A DNA stretch of 64,000 nucleotides from the NCBI RefSeq assembly GCF_024359545.1, contig NZ_JAKQZG010000010.1, positions 124,001 through 188,000 on the forward strand, given 5' to 3'. Position 1 is the first letter of the stretch; each line of letters begins with the position of its first letter. Positions 39,755-50,114 of the stretch are shown here, piece by piece. Below the pieces are notes generated by a model. That model was not told the DNA's origin and searched no databases. It saw only the letters and a program-made list of their open reading frames with translations. Both the position numbers and the translations under genes were made by a program. The DNA is from Jiella marina (GTDB taxonomy: Bacteria; Pseudomonadota; Alphaproteobacteria; Rhizobiales; Rhizobiaceae).

Positions 39755-41581
39755 TCAACGACCCAAATGATGGGTCTCCTGCTTGCCGTAGACCGGCGTC
39801 GGGATGCCCTCCATTCGGGCTTTCAGCTGGAGCGCCAGATAGAGCGAGTAGTGGCGCGACTGGTGGAGATTGCCGCCGTGGAACCACAGATGCTCGATCT
39901 GGGTCGGCTTCCACATGTTGCGCTGTTCGCCCTCCCAGGGGCCAGGGTCCTTGGTCGTGTCGGAGCCGAGACCCCAGACCTTGCCGACTTTGTCGGCGGC
40001 CTCCTGGCCGACGAGGTCGGCCACCCAGCCGTTCATCGAGCCGTAGCCGGTGGCGTAGACGATGAGATCGGCGGGAAGCTCCGAACCGTCCTCGAATTTC
40101 ACGCCGGTTTCGGTGATCTCGCTCACCTGGCCGGCCTTCAGCTTGATCTTGCCGTCGATGATCAGCTGCGAGGCGCCGACGTCGATATAGTAGCCGGAGC
40201 CGCGCCGGAGATATTTCATGAACAGGCCGGAATTGTCCGCACCCCAGTCGAGCTGGAAGCCGGCCTTCTCCAGCCCCTCATAGAAGGCTTTGTCCACCTC
40301 CCTGATCTTGTCATAGATCGGGATCTGGAACTCGTGCATGATCCGATAGGGGATCGAGGCGAAGATCATGTCCGCCTTGTGGGTGGTGATGCCGTTCTTC
40401 AGCGCGCGCTCGGAATAAAGATCGCCGAGGCCGTATTCCATCAGCGGGTCGGAGCGCACGATGTGCGTGGTCGAGCGCTGCACCATGGTGACGTCCGCGC
40501 CCGCTTCCCAGAGGGCGGCCGAGATGTCGTGCGCGGAATTGTTGGAGCCGATGACGACGACCTTCTTGTCCTTGTACGCGTCCGGACCGGGATGCTGCGA
40601 GGAATGGTGCTGTTCACCCTTGAAGCGGTCCATGCCGGGAAAGTTCGGGATGTTGGGCTTGCCCGACATGCCGGTGGCGAAGACCAGTTCCTTGGGGCGC
40701 AGCGTGACTTCCTCGCCATCCCGGTCGACGACCACTTCCCACTCGCCCTTCGCCTCGTCGTAACGGGCGCTCTTGGCGGTGGTCCGCGTCCAGTAGTTGA
40801 GCTCCATCACCCGCGTGTACATTTCCAGCCAGTCGCCGATCTTGTCCTTCGGCGAGAACACGGGCCAGTTCTTGGGGAAATCGATATAGGGCAGGTGGTC
40901 GTACCAGACCGGATCGTGCAGGCAGAGCGACTTGTAGCGCTTGCGCCAGGAATCGCCGGGCCGATCGTTCTTCTCGACGATGATCGTCGGAATGCCGAGC
41001 TGGCGAAGCCGCGCGCCGAGCCCGATGCCGCCCTGGCCGCCGCCGATGATCACCACATAGGGCTGGGTCTCATAGCCAAGGCTTTTCGCCTCCGCCTCGC
41101 GCTTTTCGAGCCAGCTCTGGCGGTTGGCGTCCTGGCCATGCTCGGCGCCCATCGGACGCCGCTCGCCCATCGGCTCTTCGAAGCCCTTGAGTTCCGTCAT
41201 CGCAGTCAGGAACGTCCAGGCCTTGCCGTCCTTCAGCCGGAGCAGTCCTTCGCCGCGCGCCACCTCGGTGTCGAATGTGAACCAGGCGGTGACGATACCG
41301 CCGTCTTCGCTGGGCTCTTCGGATAGTTGGAAATTGCGCGGCTTCACCCCGCCGAGCACGGCGTTCAGCATGTCCGCGACGCCGTCGGGATTCTCCACCG
41401 TCTTGATGTTCCAGGTGAAACTGACGAGGTCGCGCCAGAAGCTCGTCGCGGCGAACATCGAGGCCGCCTTGTCGGCATCACCCGCGGCGAGCGCCGCCTC
41501 GAAATCTGACAGCCACGTTTCGGCCTGCTCACGCGCGGTATTCGCCGGCGCGGCGGCCGGCCGTTCCAAAGTCTCGCTCAT
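39755..41581 (-). CDS. NTF2-like/flavin monooxygenase fusion protein
   Basis: A 608-residue protein. Residues about 15-135 form a SnoaL/NTF2-like domain (AREQAETWLSDFEAALAAGD, SFTWNIKTVENP). Residues 170-600 are a flavin-containing monooxygenase with FAD motif IGGGQGGIGLGARL, second Rossmann motif VVVIGSNNSAHDISAAL and the late ATGYGSMNG motif. It should oxygenate a carbonyl, nitrogen or sulfur compound with NAD(P)H. The NTF2 domain may shape the substrate pocket. Such fusions are known among alphaproteobacteria and actinobacteria. The start is the first ATG before the NTF2 part. Confidence 0.9.
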   Translation of the reverse strand: MSETLERPAAAPANTAREQAETWLSDFEAALAAGDADKAASMFAATSFWRDLVSFTWNIKTVENPDGVADMLNAVLGGVKPRNFQLSEEPSEDGGIVTAWFTFDTEVARGEGLLRLKDGKAWTFLTAMTELKGFEEPMGERRPMGAEHGQDANRQSWLEKREAEAKSLGYETQPYVVIIGGGQGGIGLGARLRQLGIPTIIVEKNDRPGDSWRKRYKSLCLHDPVWYDHLPYIDFPKNWPVFSPKDKIGDWLEMYTRVMELNYWTRTTAKSARYDEAKGEWEVVVDRDGEEVTLRPKELVFATGMSGKPNIPNFPGMDRFKGEQHHSSQHPGPDAYKDKKVVVIGSNNSAHDISAALWEAGADVTMVQRSTTHIVRSDPLMEYGLGDLYSERALKNGITTHKADMIFASIPYRIMHEFQIPIYDKIREVDKAFYEGLEKAGFQLDWGADNSGLFMKYLRRGSGYYIDVGASQLIIDGKIKLKAGQVSEITETGVKFEDGSELPADLIVYATGYGSMNGWVADLVGQEAADKVGKVWGLGSDTTKDPGPWEGEQRNMWKPTQIEHLWFHGGNLHQSRHYSLYLALQLKARMEGIPTPVYGKQETHHLGR

Positions 41582-41761
41582 CCATGTCCTCCCTCGGGCC
41601 GCCTTCTTGCTTCATTGGTCGGCTCCGAATTCAAACATTGTCAGAAGTCGAAAACTTTTGCCAGTCGCGACCGCCGGATGGCGGTCACCATGTCTTGCAG
41701 GGCAGCTTTTCGTAGGGAGATGGCGACTTGGCCAAGGTCACTTAGCGCGCTGGGTGGACGC

Positions 41762-42010
41762 TCAGCGGTCCTCGGGAAAGAAGGCCGGGCCGACAATCCG
41801 AATGCCTTCTGCCGTTCGTCGGATCTCGGAGCGCGCGATCTTCTCCTGTCCGTCCGACCGGTCGGGCCGCGCGGTGGGAATCGGGATATGTTGCAGGCGT
41901 AGTTCCGAGACCTCGTAGGTCTTCGCGTCGTCATTGCTTTGCGCGAGTGTAGGAGCAGTGGTCGCTACGAGAAGCGACAAGCAAGCACCAAATTGAAGAA
42001 AAGTCTTCAT
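41762..42010 (-). CDS. Small predicted secreted protein
   Basis: An 82-residue protein with a signal peptide (FGACLSLLVATTAPTLAQS, cleavage likely after LAQ). The mature part is about 55 residues, charged and without cysteines, ending IRIVGPAFFPEDR. The start at 42010 has a GGAGA site. I do not recognise the family. It lies between the FMO and rlpA genes, all on the same strand. Confidence 0.6.
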   Translation of the reverse strand: MKTFLQFGACLSLLVATTAPTLAQSNDDAKTYEVSELRLQHIPIPTARPDRSDGQEKIARSEIRRTAEGIRIVGPAFFPEDR

Positions 42011-42307
42011 ATCGGGAAATCTCCGAACCGCATCGTCGATGATGGTCATCGATCTGTTGGGATTGAGAATTTCCGGGACGGGAATTGGTTCCCGCCAAAT
42101 CAATTCGGCAGGCGCATGTCAGTCTTGCTTTCTGAAAGCGCTGGTTCGCCTCGGCCCTTGAAAACCGGCGAGACGGGCGCGGCGAAAGCCGCCGGGAAAA
42201 AATCTGAAATATCGGGTGGGAGAGCCACCGCTCACCCATCCCCCTCTTGATGTCGAAACGGCGTGTCGCCGTAGAACCCCCGTTCGAACCCCTCGGGATC
42301 GAGCCTC

Positions 42308-42697
42308 TTAGAGGATGTCGATCTTCACCGGCGCGGTGCCGGAGTGGATCATGCCGATGCGCGAGGCGGCGGCGCGGGACAGGTCGATCACACGGCCACC
42401 ATGGTAAGGACCGCGATCGTTGATGCGAACGACGACGGACTTGCCGTTGCGGCTGTTGGTGACGCGCACCTTGGTGCCGAAGGGAAGCGTCTTGTGAGCC
42501 GCCGTCATGGCGTTCATGTTGAAGCGCTCGCCATTGGCGGTGGTGCGGCCGTGAAAGCGCTTGCCGTAGTAGGAGGCGTTTCCGGAAGCGGCCTGCTTGG
42601 CGCCGGCGAAAGCCTCTGCGGAGACGATCGGTGCGGAGGTGAAAGCCGGGGCGGCGAGCAGAGCGGCCGCGAGGGCGATGGTCTTCGCGATGTTCAT
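42308..42697 (-). CDS. rlpA: RlpA-like septal ring lytic transglycosylase
   Basis: A 129-residue protein with a signal peptide and an RlpA double-psi beta-barrel: [33 protein letters not shown] and [16 protein letters not shown]. The Asp of INDRG and the conserved His are present. RlpA proteins cut naked glycan strands of peptidoglycan. There is no SPOR domain, so this is the short form. The start at 42697 has an AAAGGA site. Confidence 0.9.
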   Translation of the reverse strand: MNIAKTIALAAALLAAPAFTSAPIVSAEAFAGAKQAASGNASYYGKRFHGRTTANGERFNMNAMTAAHKTLPFGTKVRVTNSRNGKSVVVRINDRGPYHGGRVIDLSRAAASRIGMIHSGTAPVKIDIL

Positions 42698-43097
42698 CTT
42701 TTTCCTTTGCTGCGTTGCGTGTTCGGCGAGCGGGTCATTCGTCAATCCATGTGTCGAAAGCGTGATCGGAAATCGGCGAGAGAAAGATTTTTTCGAGACG
42801 GCAGGAACTTTTTTACGATTCACTGCATGCGTCTGATCCAAAAGAGAAAATTTAGCTGCGAACTATTCGCTTTGCGACATGGTCGTCGCATATCGGCGTC
42901 TTGGCGGAGGATGCCGATGCGGGTTTCGGACGGCAATTGGCAGGCGCCTGGCAAGGGGCCCGCGAGGGATGCGCGGGCTGGCTCGCATGTCGGCGGGATC
43001 GTGTTTTCCCTTCAGCTTGTTGAGAATCCACGGCGCCTGCGTTTCCGCGGGCTGCATCCTGCGCTATCGATAGGCGAAAACTGGGAGGAAAAACGCA
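42698..43097. other. 400-bp divergent region between rlpA and fadD
   Basis: No gene is supported here. An AT-rich block at about 42780-42880 lies between the two divergent genes and probably holds the rlpA promoter. I see no FadR-like or other recognisable operator. The GGGAGGAAAAA at the right end is the fadD ribosome site. Confidence 0.5.
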
Positions 43098-44765
43098 ATG
43101 GAACGACCTTGGCTGGCGCACTACCCGGAGGGAGTCGACGCCCGTCTTCCCGAAACGTCATACCGCTCGCTCGCCGACATCTTCGAGGAGGCTTTCGCCA
43201 GCTATCGCGATCGACCGGCCTATTTCTTCATGGGCTTGACCATGAGCTTCGGCGAGTTCGACCGCCTGTCGCGGGATTTCGCGGCCTATCTCCAGTCGAT
43301 CGGTTTGAAGAAGGGCGACCGGATCGGGCTGATGATGCCAAATGTCCCGCAATATCCCGTGGCGGTCGCAGGGGCGGCCCGCGCGGGGCTGACGATCGTC
43401 AACACCAACCCTCTCTACACGCCCGGCGAACTCACCCATCAGATGAAGGATTCGGGCGCCCGCGCCATCGTGGTTCTGGAGAACATGGCGGCGACGGTCG
43501 CTGCGGCGCGCGCCAAGACCGATCTCGAGCACGTGATCGTCACCACGATGGGCGACTGCCTTCCCCGACCCAAGCGCTGGATCGTCAATTTCGTCGTGCG
43601 CCGCGTCAAGAAGATGGTGCCCGCCTTCGACCTGCCGGATGCCATTCCGTTTTCCAAGGCCCTGGCGAAGGGCAAGGACCTGAAGCTTGCCCCGGTCACG
43701 GTCGCCCCGGAGGACGCTGCGGTCCTGCAATACACCGGCGGCACGACGGGCGTCTCCAAGGGCGCGATGCTGACCCATGCCAATATCGTGGCGAATGTCC
43801 TGCAATCGGAGATGTGGAACGAACCGGCCCTGCGCCAGCGGGCCGAAGGCGAACAGACGATCACGGTCTGCGCCCTGCCGATCTATCACGTCTTCGGCTT
43901 CACGGTGAACATGATGCTCTCGGTCCGCACCGGCGGTGCCAGCATCCTGATCCCCAATCCGCGCGACATTCCGGCGACTTTGGAGGCGATCAAGGGGTTT
44001 CGCTTCCACTCCTTTCCCGCCGTCAACACGCTGTTCAACGCCATTGCCCGGCATCCCGACGCCAAAACCGTCGACTGGTCGAGCCTGAAGTTGTCCGTCG
44101 GCGGTGGCATGGCGGTTCAGGCCGGCACCGCCGAGCGGTGGAAGGCCCTCACCGGTTGCGCGATCTGCGAGGGCTACGGCCTGACGGAAACCTCGCCCTC
44201 GGCCTGCTGCAATCCGACGAACTCCACCGAGTATACTGGCACGATCGGCGTTCCGATCCCCTCGACCGATCTCGCGATTCTCGACGAGGAAGGCCATCAT
44301 CTGAAGCCGGGCGAGCCGGGGGAAGTGGCGATCCGCGGGCCGCAGGTCATGGCGGGCTACTGGAACCGGCCGAAGGACACCGCCGCGGTCATGGCGGCGG
44401 ACGGCTTCTTCCGGACAGGCGACATCGGGGTGATGGACGAGACCGGCGTCTTCCGGATCGTCGACCGCAAGAAGGACATGATCAACGTCTCGGGCTTCAA
44501 CGTCTATCCGAACGAGGTCGAGGACGTGGTGACGCAGATGCCGGGCGTTCTCGAAGCGGCGGCGATCGCCATTCCCGACGAAAATTCGGGCGAGGCGGTG
44601 AAGCTCTTCGTCGTGCGGGACGGCGAGGAGATTGGCGAAGACGACATCAAGGCCTATTGCCGGGAAAACCTCACCGGCTACAAGCGGCCGCGTGTGATCG
44701 TGTTTCGCGACGAGCTGCCGAAATCGGCCGTCGGCAAGGTTCTCCGGCGCGAATTGCGGGACTGA
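43098..44765 (+). CDS. fadD: Long-chain fatty acid-CoA ligase
   Basis: A 555-residue AMP-forming acyl-CoA synthetase. The ATP motif YTGGTTGVSKGAMLTH, the GYGLTETSPS motif and the fatty-acyl signature region DRKKDMINVSGFNVYPNEVE are in the expected order. The C-terminal lysine lies in KSAVGKVLRREL. It activates fatty acids for beta-oxidation or lipid synthesis. The start follows GGGAGGAAAAA. It converges on phoB; a GC-rich hairpin (44784-44809) lies at the junction. Confidence 0.94.
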   Translation: MERPWLAHYPEGVDARLPETSYRSLADIFEEAFASYRDRPAYFFMGLTMSFGEFDRLSRDFAAYLQSIGLKKGDRIGLMMPNVPQYPVAVAGAARAGLTIVNTNPLYTPGELTHQMKDSGARAIVVLENMAATVAAARAKTDLEHVIVTTMGDCLPRPKRWIVNFVVRRVKKMVPAFDLPDAIPFSKALAKGKDLKLAPVTVAPEDAAVLQYTGGTTGVSKGAMLTHANIVANVLQSEMWNEPALRQRAEGEQTITVCALPIYHVFGFTVNMMLSVRTGGASILIPNPRDIPATLEAIKGFRFHSFPAVNTLFNAIARHPDAKTVDWSSLKLSVGGGMAVQAGTAERWKALTGCAICEGYGLTETSPSACCNPTNSTEYTGTIGVPIPSTDLAILDEEGHHLKPGEPGEVAIRGPQVMAGYWNRPKDTAAVMAADGFFRTGDIGVMDETGVFRIVDRKKDMINVSGFNVYPNEVEDVVTQMPGVLEAAAIAIPDENSGEAVKLFVVRDGEEIGEDDIKAYCRENLTGYKRPRVIVFRDELPKSAVGKVLRRELRD

Positions 44766-44795
44766 GTCTCGTCGGGTGACGGTGGCGGGCGCCGG

Positions 44796-45521
44796 TCAGC
44801 TCGCCCGCCGCTCCTTCGTCACCTTGCCCGTCGAGAACGTCTCGTCCAGTGCGTAGCCGGCGCCGCGGACGGTGCGGATCGGGTCGCGCTCGCGGCCGCG
44901 ATTGATCGCCTTGCGCAGGCGACCGACATGGACGTCGACCGTACGCTCGTCCACATAGATGTCGCGGCCCCAGACCCCGTCGAGAAGCTGCTCGCGGGAA
45001 AAGACCCGGCCGGGCGCCTGCATGAAGAACTCCATCAGGCGGAATTCCGTCGGCCCCAGCTTGATCTCGCGACCGGCGCGGCGGACGCGGTGGGTCTCGC
45101 GATCGAGATCGATGTCACCCGCCGACAGGTGCGTGGCGATCTTCTCCGGCTTGGTGCGCCGAAGCATGGCCCGCACGCGGGCGACGAGTTCCGGCGTGGA
45201 AAAGGGTTTCACCACATAGTCGTCGGCCCCGACAGACAGGCCCCGTACACGCTCGGTCTCTTCGCCGCGGGCCGTCAGCATGATGATCGGCAGCCGCTCG
45301 GACTCCTCTCGCTGGCGCAGCCGGCGGCACAGTTCGACCCCGGAGAGGCCCGGCAGCATCCAGTCGAGGATGAGGAGGTCGGGCAGCTCTTCCTTCAGCC
45401 TGAGATCGGCCTCGTCGCCGCGGGCGATCACGTCGACCGCGTAGCCCTCCGCCTCGAGATTGTAGCGCAGGAGGACGCCGAGGGCCTCTTCATCCTCCAC
45501 GACGGCGATGCGCGCGCTCAT
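44796..45521 (-). CDS. phoB: Phosphate regulon response regulator PhoB
   Basis: A 241-residue OmpR-type regulator. The receiver domain has its phospho-acceptor Asp in LLILDWMLPGLSG. The C-terminal winged helix has RVFSREQLLDGVWG. It activates genes with Pho boxes under phosphate limitation. It is the last gene of the phoR-pstSCAB-phoU-phoB locus and starts 5 bp after phoU. Confidence 0.96.
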   Translation of the reverse strand: MSARIAVVEDEEALGVLLRYNLEAEGYAVDVIARGDEADLRLKEELPDLLILDWMLPGLSGVELCRRLRQREESERLPIIMLTARGEETERVRGLSVGADDYVVKPFSTPELVARVRAMLRRTKPEKIATHLSAGDIDLDRETHRVRRAGREIKLGPTEFRLMEFFMQAPGRVFSREQLLDGVWGRDIYVDERTVDVHVGRLRKAINRGRERDPIRTVRGAGYALDETFSTGKVTKERRAS

Positions 45522-45526
45522 GTTCT

Positions 45527-46267
45527 TCAGTTCTCCATGCTGCCAGGCGGGGCCATCGTGACGTCGGTCTGGGCGATGGACGGCGTCTGGTCGTCCTTCG
45601 GCCGCTCCACCTCCATCTGTTCGCCGGTCTTGATGTAGTAGATGGTCTCGGCGATGTTCGTCGCGTGGTCGCCGATCCGCTCGATGTTCTTGGCCGTGAA
45701 CAGCAGATGCGTACAGGCGGTGATGTTGCGCGGATCTTCCATCATGTAGGTGAGAAGCTCGCGGAAGATCGAGGTGTACATCGCATCGATGCCGTCGTCG
45801 CTGTCGCGCACGGCAAGCGCCCGCTTGTGGTCGCGGGTCCCATAGGCGTCGAGCACTTCCTTGAGCTGCACCAGGGCGAGTTCCGAGAGGTGCTCAATGC
45901 CGCGCACGAGCTGCATCGGCTGGGAATGCTCGTGGACCGCGATCACCCGCTTGGCGATGTTCTTGGCCAGATCCCCGATCCGTTCCAGATCGTTGGAAAT
46001 GCGGATCGCGCCGACGATCTCGCGCAGGTCAATCGCCATGGGCTGACGCTTGGCGATGGTCTTGATGGCGCGCTCGTCGATCTCGCGCTGGGCGGCGTCG
46101 AGAAGGAGGTCGTCGGCCACCACCGACTGGGCCAGCCCCCAGTCGGAGCGCATGAGCGCGTTGACGGCCTGTTCGACCATCCGTTCGGCCTGTCCGCCCA
46201 TCTCGGAGATCCGGCGGACGATGTATCTCAGTTCGTCCTCGTAGGAGGAGACGATATGCTCGGCCAT
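45527..46267 (-). CDS. phoU: Phosphate signalling protein PhoU
   Basis: A 246-residue protein made of two similar three-helix bundles. Conserved stretches are [20 protein letters not shown] and [16 protein letters not shown], which bind metal clusters in the family. It represses PhoR signalling when phosphate is ample and couples it to the Pst transporter. It lies 37 bp after pstB and 5 bp before phoB. Confidence 0.95.
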   Translation of the reverse strand: MAEHIVSSYEDELRYIVRRISEMGGQAERMVEQAVNALMRSDWGLAQSVVADDLLLDAAQREIDERAIKTIAKRQPMAIDLREIVGAIRISNDLERIGDLAKNIAKRVIAVHEHSQPMQLVRGIEHLSELALVQLKEVLDAYGTRDHKRALAVRDSDDGIDAMYTSIFRELLTYMMEDPRNITACTHLLFTAKNIERIGDHATNIAETIYYIKTGEQMEVERPKDDQTPSIAQTDVTMAPPGSMEN

Positions 46268-46304
46268 GGGTTCGGCCTCCTTGGTCGTGGTGGCGCCCGC
46301 CGGA

Positions 46305-47117
46305 TCAGCCGAAGCGGCCGGTGATGTAGTCCTGGGTGCGCTTGTCGTCGGGATTGGAGAACATCTTTTCGGTCGGACCGACTTCGGCGAGATCGCCCAG
46401 ATGGAACATGGCCGTGATCTGCGACACGCGGGCGGCCTGCTGCATCGAATGGGTGACGATGACGATGGTGAAGTTCTCCCGCAATTCGTCGATCAACTCT
46501 TCCACGGTCGCGGTCGCGATCGGGTCGAGCGCGGAGCAGGGCTCGTCCATCAGGATGACTTCCGGCGAAACGGCGATCGCCCGGGCGATGCACAGGCGCT
46601 GCTGCTGTCCGCCTGAAAGGCCCGTTCCCGGCTCGTCGAGCCGGTCCTTCACCTCGTTGTAGAGGCCAGCCTTCTTGAGACTCGTGTGAACGATCTCGTC
46701 GAGTTCCTGCTTGTTGCGGGAGAGTCCATGAATCTTCGGGCCGTAGGCGACATTCTCGTAGATCGACTTGGGAAACGGGTTCGGCTTCTGAAACACCATG
46801 CCGACGCGGGCGCGCAGTTCGACCACGTCGATCGCCGGGTCGTAGATGTCCTCGCCGTCCAGGGTGATCTTGCCGCCGACGCTGGCCGAATCGATCGTGT
46901 CGTTCATGCGGTTGAGGCAGCGCAGATAGGTGGACTTGCCACAGCCCGACGGGCCGATCAGGGCCGTCACCTGGCGCTCGGGGATGTCGAGCGTGATCCC
47001 GTTCAGGGCCTGCTTCGACCCGTAGTGGACGGTCACGTCCTGGCTCTTCATCTTGATCGGCTTGGCGCTTTGCACGGCCTGCCCCCTGTTCAACGTCGCT
47101 TGTATGTTTTCCATCAT
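46305..47117 (-). CDS. pstB: Phosphate ABC transporter ATP-binding protein PstB
   Basis: A 270-residue ATPase with Walker [10 protein letters not shown], signature [15 protein letters not shown] and Walker [14 protein letters not shown]. It powers the high-affinity phosphate importer with PstC and PstA. It starts 9 bp after pstA. Confidence 0.96.
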   Translation of the reverse strand: MMENIQATLNRGQAVQSAKPIKMKSQDVTVHYGSKQALNGITLDIPERQVTALIGPSGCGKSTYLRCLNRMNDTIDSASVGGKITLDGEDIYDPAIDVVELRARVGMVFQKPNPFPKSIYENVAYGPKIHGLSRNKQELDEIVHTSLKKAGLYNEVKDRLDEPGTGLSGGQQQRLCIARAIAVSPEVILMDEPCSALDPIATATVEELIDELRENFTIVIVTHSMQQAARVSQITAMFHLGDLAEVGPTEKMFSNPDDKRTQDYITGRFG

Positions 47118-47126
47118 AACCGACTC

Positions 47127-48446
47127 CTACCAGCGGCGTTCGAAGCGGCGGCGCAGAAAGATCGCCGTCAGGTTCATGATTGCAAGGAAGGCGAGAAGGA
47201 TGATGATCGCGCCGGATGTCCGCTCGACGAAGGCGCGCTCGGCTTCGTTCGCCCACATGTAGATCTGGACGGGCAGGGCCGTGGCGGGATCCATCGGCGT
47301 CGACGGATAGTCCGCGACGAAGGCGACCATGCCGATCAGGAGCAGCGGAGCCGTCTCGCCGAGCGCCTGGGCGAGCCCGATGATCGTTCCCGTCAGGATG
47401 CCGGGTGCGGCGAGCGGCAGTACGTGGTGGAAGACCGTCTGGGTCTTCGAGGCCCCGACGCCGAGCGCTGCCCAGCGGATCGAGGGCGGAACCGCCCGCA
47501 GTGCCGCGCGCGTCGCGATGATGATCGTCGGCAGTGTCATCAGGGTCAGGACGAGGCCGCCGACCAGTGCGGCCGAGCGCGGCAGGCCGAACCAGTTGAT
47601 GAAGACCGCAAGGCCCAGGAGACCGAAGACGATCGAAGGGACCGCCGCCAGATTGTTGATGTTCACCTCGATCAGATCGGTGAACTTGTTCTTCGGCGCG
47701 AACTCCTCGAGATAGATCGAAGCGGCGACGCCGATCGGCAGCGCAAGCGCGAGCACGATCAGCATCATGTAGAGCGAGCCGATGATCGCAACGCCCACGC
47801 CCGCCGTCTCGGCGCGCGAGGAGGCGCCGAAGGTGAAGAGGCCCGTGTTGAAGCGCTGCTCGATCGCGCCCTGTTCCTGCAGTGTCTCGATGTACTGGAG
47901 CTGCAGATCGCTGATCGGGCGCCGGTTTTCGGGCACCGCGAGGTCGTATTGTCCCTTGAGCGCACTGTCGAGTTCCGAACTCGCATAGAGCCAGACATCC
48001 TGGGTCGTCCCGATGATCGACAGATCGTTCAGGACCATGTCGCGCAGTTCGATGCGCACGCCGTCGGAAATCAGCGCGCCGACTGCCCGCATCGCATCGC
48101 GATCGGAGGTGTCGACGTCGAGAAGCTGGGCAAGGCCTTCGCGCGCGATCTGCGGATAGTTCGCCATCATCAGCTTGGTCTGGCTCTGGTTCGCCTGTTC
48201 CGGCGTGCCCAGGACCTCTTCCGAGAAGGTGATGGGAACCTGGATCTCGGTCTGCCAGAAGGCCGTGTAGCCCTTGGAGAATACGCTCCACAGAAGTGCG
48301 ACGAGGAAGGCGAGGCCAATGGCGATGGCGATGATGCCATAGGCCTTGAACCGGCGTTCGGCCGCGTAGCGCTTCTTGATGCCGATGTCGCGGCGTTCCG
48401 GCCGGGCAGACGTTTCCGCGAGACCGTTGGCGGTCGTGTCGCTCAT
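47127..48446 (-). CDS. pstA: Phosphate ABC transporter permease PstA
   Basis: A 439-residue permease, longer than the roughly 300 residues of E. coli PstA. One N-terminal membrane segment is followed by a periplasmic insertion of about 170 residues. The permease core with the EAA-type loop (SIRWAALGVGASKTQTVFHHV) comes last. Long PstA proteins are common in alphaproteobacteria. The ATG at 48446 overlaps the pstC stop (ATGA). Confidence 0.94.
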   Translation of the reverse strand: MSDTTANGLAETSARPERRDIGIKKRYAAERRFKAYGIIAIAIGLAFLVALLWSVFSKGYTAFWQTEIQVPITFSEEVLGTPEQANQSQTKLMMANYPQIAREGLAQLLDVDTSDRDAMRAVGALISDGVRIELRDMVLNDLSIIGTTQDVWLYASSELDSALKGQYDLAVPENRRPISDLQLQYIETLQEQGAIEQRFNTGLFTFGASSRAETAGVGVAIIGSLYMMLIVLALALPIGVAASIYLEEFAPKNKFTDLIEVNINNLAAVPSIVFGLLGLAVFINWFGLPRSAALVGGLVLTLMTLPTIIIATRAALRAVPPSIRWAALGVGASKTQTVFHHVLPLAAPGILTGTIIGLAQALGETAPLLLIGMVAFVADYPSTPMDPATALPVQIYMWANEAERAFVERTSGAIIILLAFLAIMNLTAIFLRRRFERRW

Positions 48447-49933
48447 TCGTACTGCTCCTTGTATTTGCGCACGATGTAAAGCGCGTAGATGTTGAGGCAG
48501 AGCGTGATGACGAACAGCGTCATGCCGAGGGCGAAGGCGACCAGCGTCTGCGGCGAGTTGAACTCCAGGTCGCCGGTGAGCTGAGCCACGATCTTCACGG
48601 TGATCGTCGTCATGGCGTCGAAGGGGTTGATCGTCAGATTGGCGGCGACGCCGGCCGCCAGCACGACGATCATCGTCTCGCCGATCGCTCGCGAGGCGGT
48701 CAGAAGCAGCGCCGAGACGATGCCCGGCAGCGCGGCCGGCAGGATCACCCGCTTGATCGTCTCCGAGCGCGTGGCGCCGAGGCCGAGCGAGCCGTCCCGC
48801 AGTGAACGCGGGACCGAGGTGATGATGTCGTCCGACAGCGACGAGACGAAGGGGATCAGCATGATCGCCATCACCAGACCGGCGGTGAGCACGCTCTGGG
48901 CTTGGATGAAGCTCGTGTAGTCGCCGGTCACCAGCCCGGAGATCTGCGCCGAAAGATCGCGCAGGAACGGGCCGACGGTGACGAGGGCGAAGAAGCCGTA
49001 GACGATGGTCGGAATGCCCGCCAGCACCTCGAGCAGCGGTTTGACGACCGAGCGTGTCCTGCTGTCGGCATATTCGGCCATGTAGATCGCCGCAAACAGG
49101 CCGATGGGAACGGCGATCAGCATCGCGACGAAGCCGATATAGAGGGTGCCGGCGAGAAGCGGGATGAAGCCGAAGCTGCCAGCCGAGCCTTCCGATCCGG
49201 CGCCGGAGAAGCGCGGATTCCACTCGGTGCCGAAGAAGAACTCCATCGGCGAGATGCGCGAGAAGAAGTCGATCGTCTCGAACAGCATCGAAAACACGAT
49301 GCCGACCGTCGTCATGATGGCGATGGAGGAGGCGGCGATCAGCGCGCCAGTCACGACACGCTCCACGCCATTGCGGGCGCGCAGACGCGGCGCGATGTTG
49401 CGATAGCCCCAGAACGCACCGCCGAGTGCCAGGAGGACGACGACCGCCGTCATCGCCCAGCGGCTGAAGATCTGCATGCCGTTCAGCTGGATCGCCAGCG
49501 GCACCATCCAGTCGGCGCTGGCCGAAGCGATCGGCACGCCGCGCTGGTTCAGAAGCTCGCGAAGCTCGGCGACCGGGGTTGCGTCGGTGATCGTCTCACG
49601 CTCGTCCGCGGGCAGGACGCGCAGGCCGGAACCAAGCGATTCGACAATCCCGTAGGCCAGATCCTCGGTCAGGCTGGTCTCGGCGAGAATTCCTTCGGGA
49701 AAACTGCCCCGGACGTCGCTTGCGATGACGATCGGCGAAACGACCAGCCAGACCATCAGCGCCAGGAGTGCCGGGATCATCGCCCAGCAAGCCACATAGG
49801 ACGCGTGGTAGATCGGACGGGAATGAAGCTGGGCACCATCCTTGGCGGCGAGCGACCGGCTGTAACGATAGGCGAGGAAGGCGCCGGCCAGGCCGATGAC
49901 GAGGACGAGGAAGATGATCGTGAGGGTCGACAC
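48443..49933 (-). CDS. pstC: Phosphate ABC transporter permease PstC
   Basis: A 496-residue permease with an extended N-terminal half containing two membrane segments and a periplasmic region. The transport core has the EAA-type loop (DGSLGLGATRSETIKRVILP). It forms the channel with PstA. It is translationally coupled to pstA; 181 bp separate it from pstS. Confidence 0.95.
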   Translation of the reverse strand: MSTLTIIFLVLVIGLAGAFLAYRYSRSLAAKDGAQLHSRPIYHASYVACWAMIPALLALMVWLVVSPIVIASDVRGSFPEGILAETSLTEDLAYGIVESLGSGLRVLPADERETITDATPVAELRELLNQRGVPIASASADWMVPLAIQLNGMQIFSRWAMTAVVVLLALGGAFWGYRNIAPRLRARNGVERVVTGALIAASSIAIMTTVGIVFSMLFETIDFFSRISPMEFFFGTEWNPRFSGAGSEGSAGSFGFIPLLAGTLYIGFVAMLIAVPIGLFAAIYMAEYADSRTRSVVKPLLEVLAGIPTIVYGFFALVTVGPFLRDLSAQISGLVTGDYTSFIQAQSVLTAGLVMAIMLIPFVSSLSDDIITSVPRSLRDGSLGLGATRSETIKRVILPAALPGIVSALLLTASRAIGETMIVVLAAGVAANLTINPFDAMTTITVKIVAQLTGDLEFNSPQTLVAFALGMTLFVITLCLNIYALYIVRKYKEQYE

Positions 49934-50114
49934 GAGGAAAAACTTTCGCCGCAGAACGGGACTGTGAACAAGGCCGATGCCGTCTGCCGCGTTGCGGAAG
50001 GGGCAGTCGCGGTGTCATGGCCTTGCACGGCGAGTCCGCCGGCCGTCGTGGAACGGCCGGCGGAGGAGAGCTCTGGTTCAGAAACGAGACATTGCTGCTC
50101 GGTTCGAAAGCGGC

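Noticed and set aside
44784-44809. GGCGGGCG/CGCCCGCC hairpin between fadD and phoB
   Set aside because: The stem reaches into the phoB coding end and has no T-run, so I do not call it a terminator.
46228-48291. A 687-codon minus-strand frame over phoU-pstB-pstA
   Set aside because: It is an out-of-frame reading of three clear genes on the same strand.
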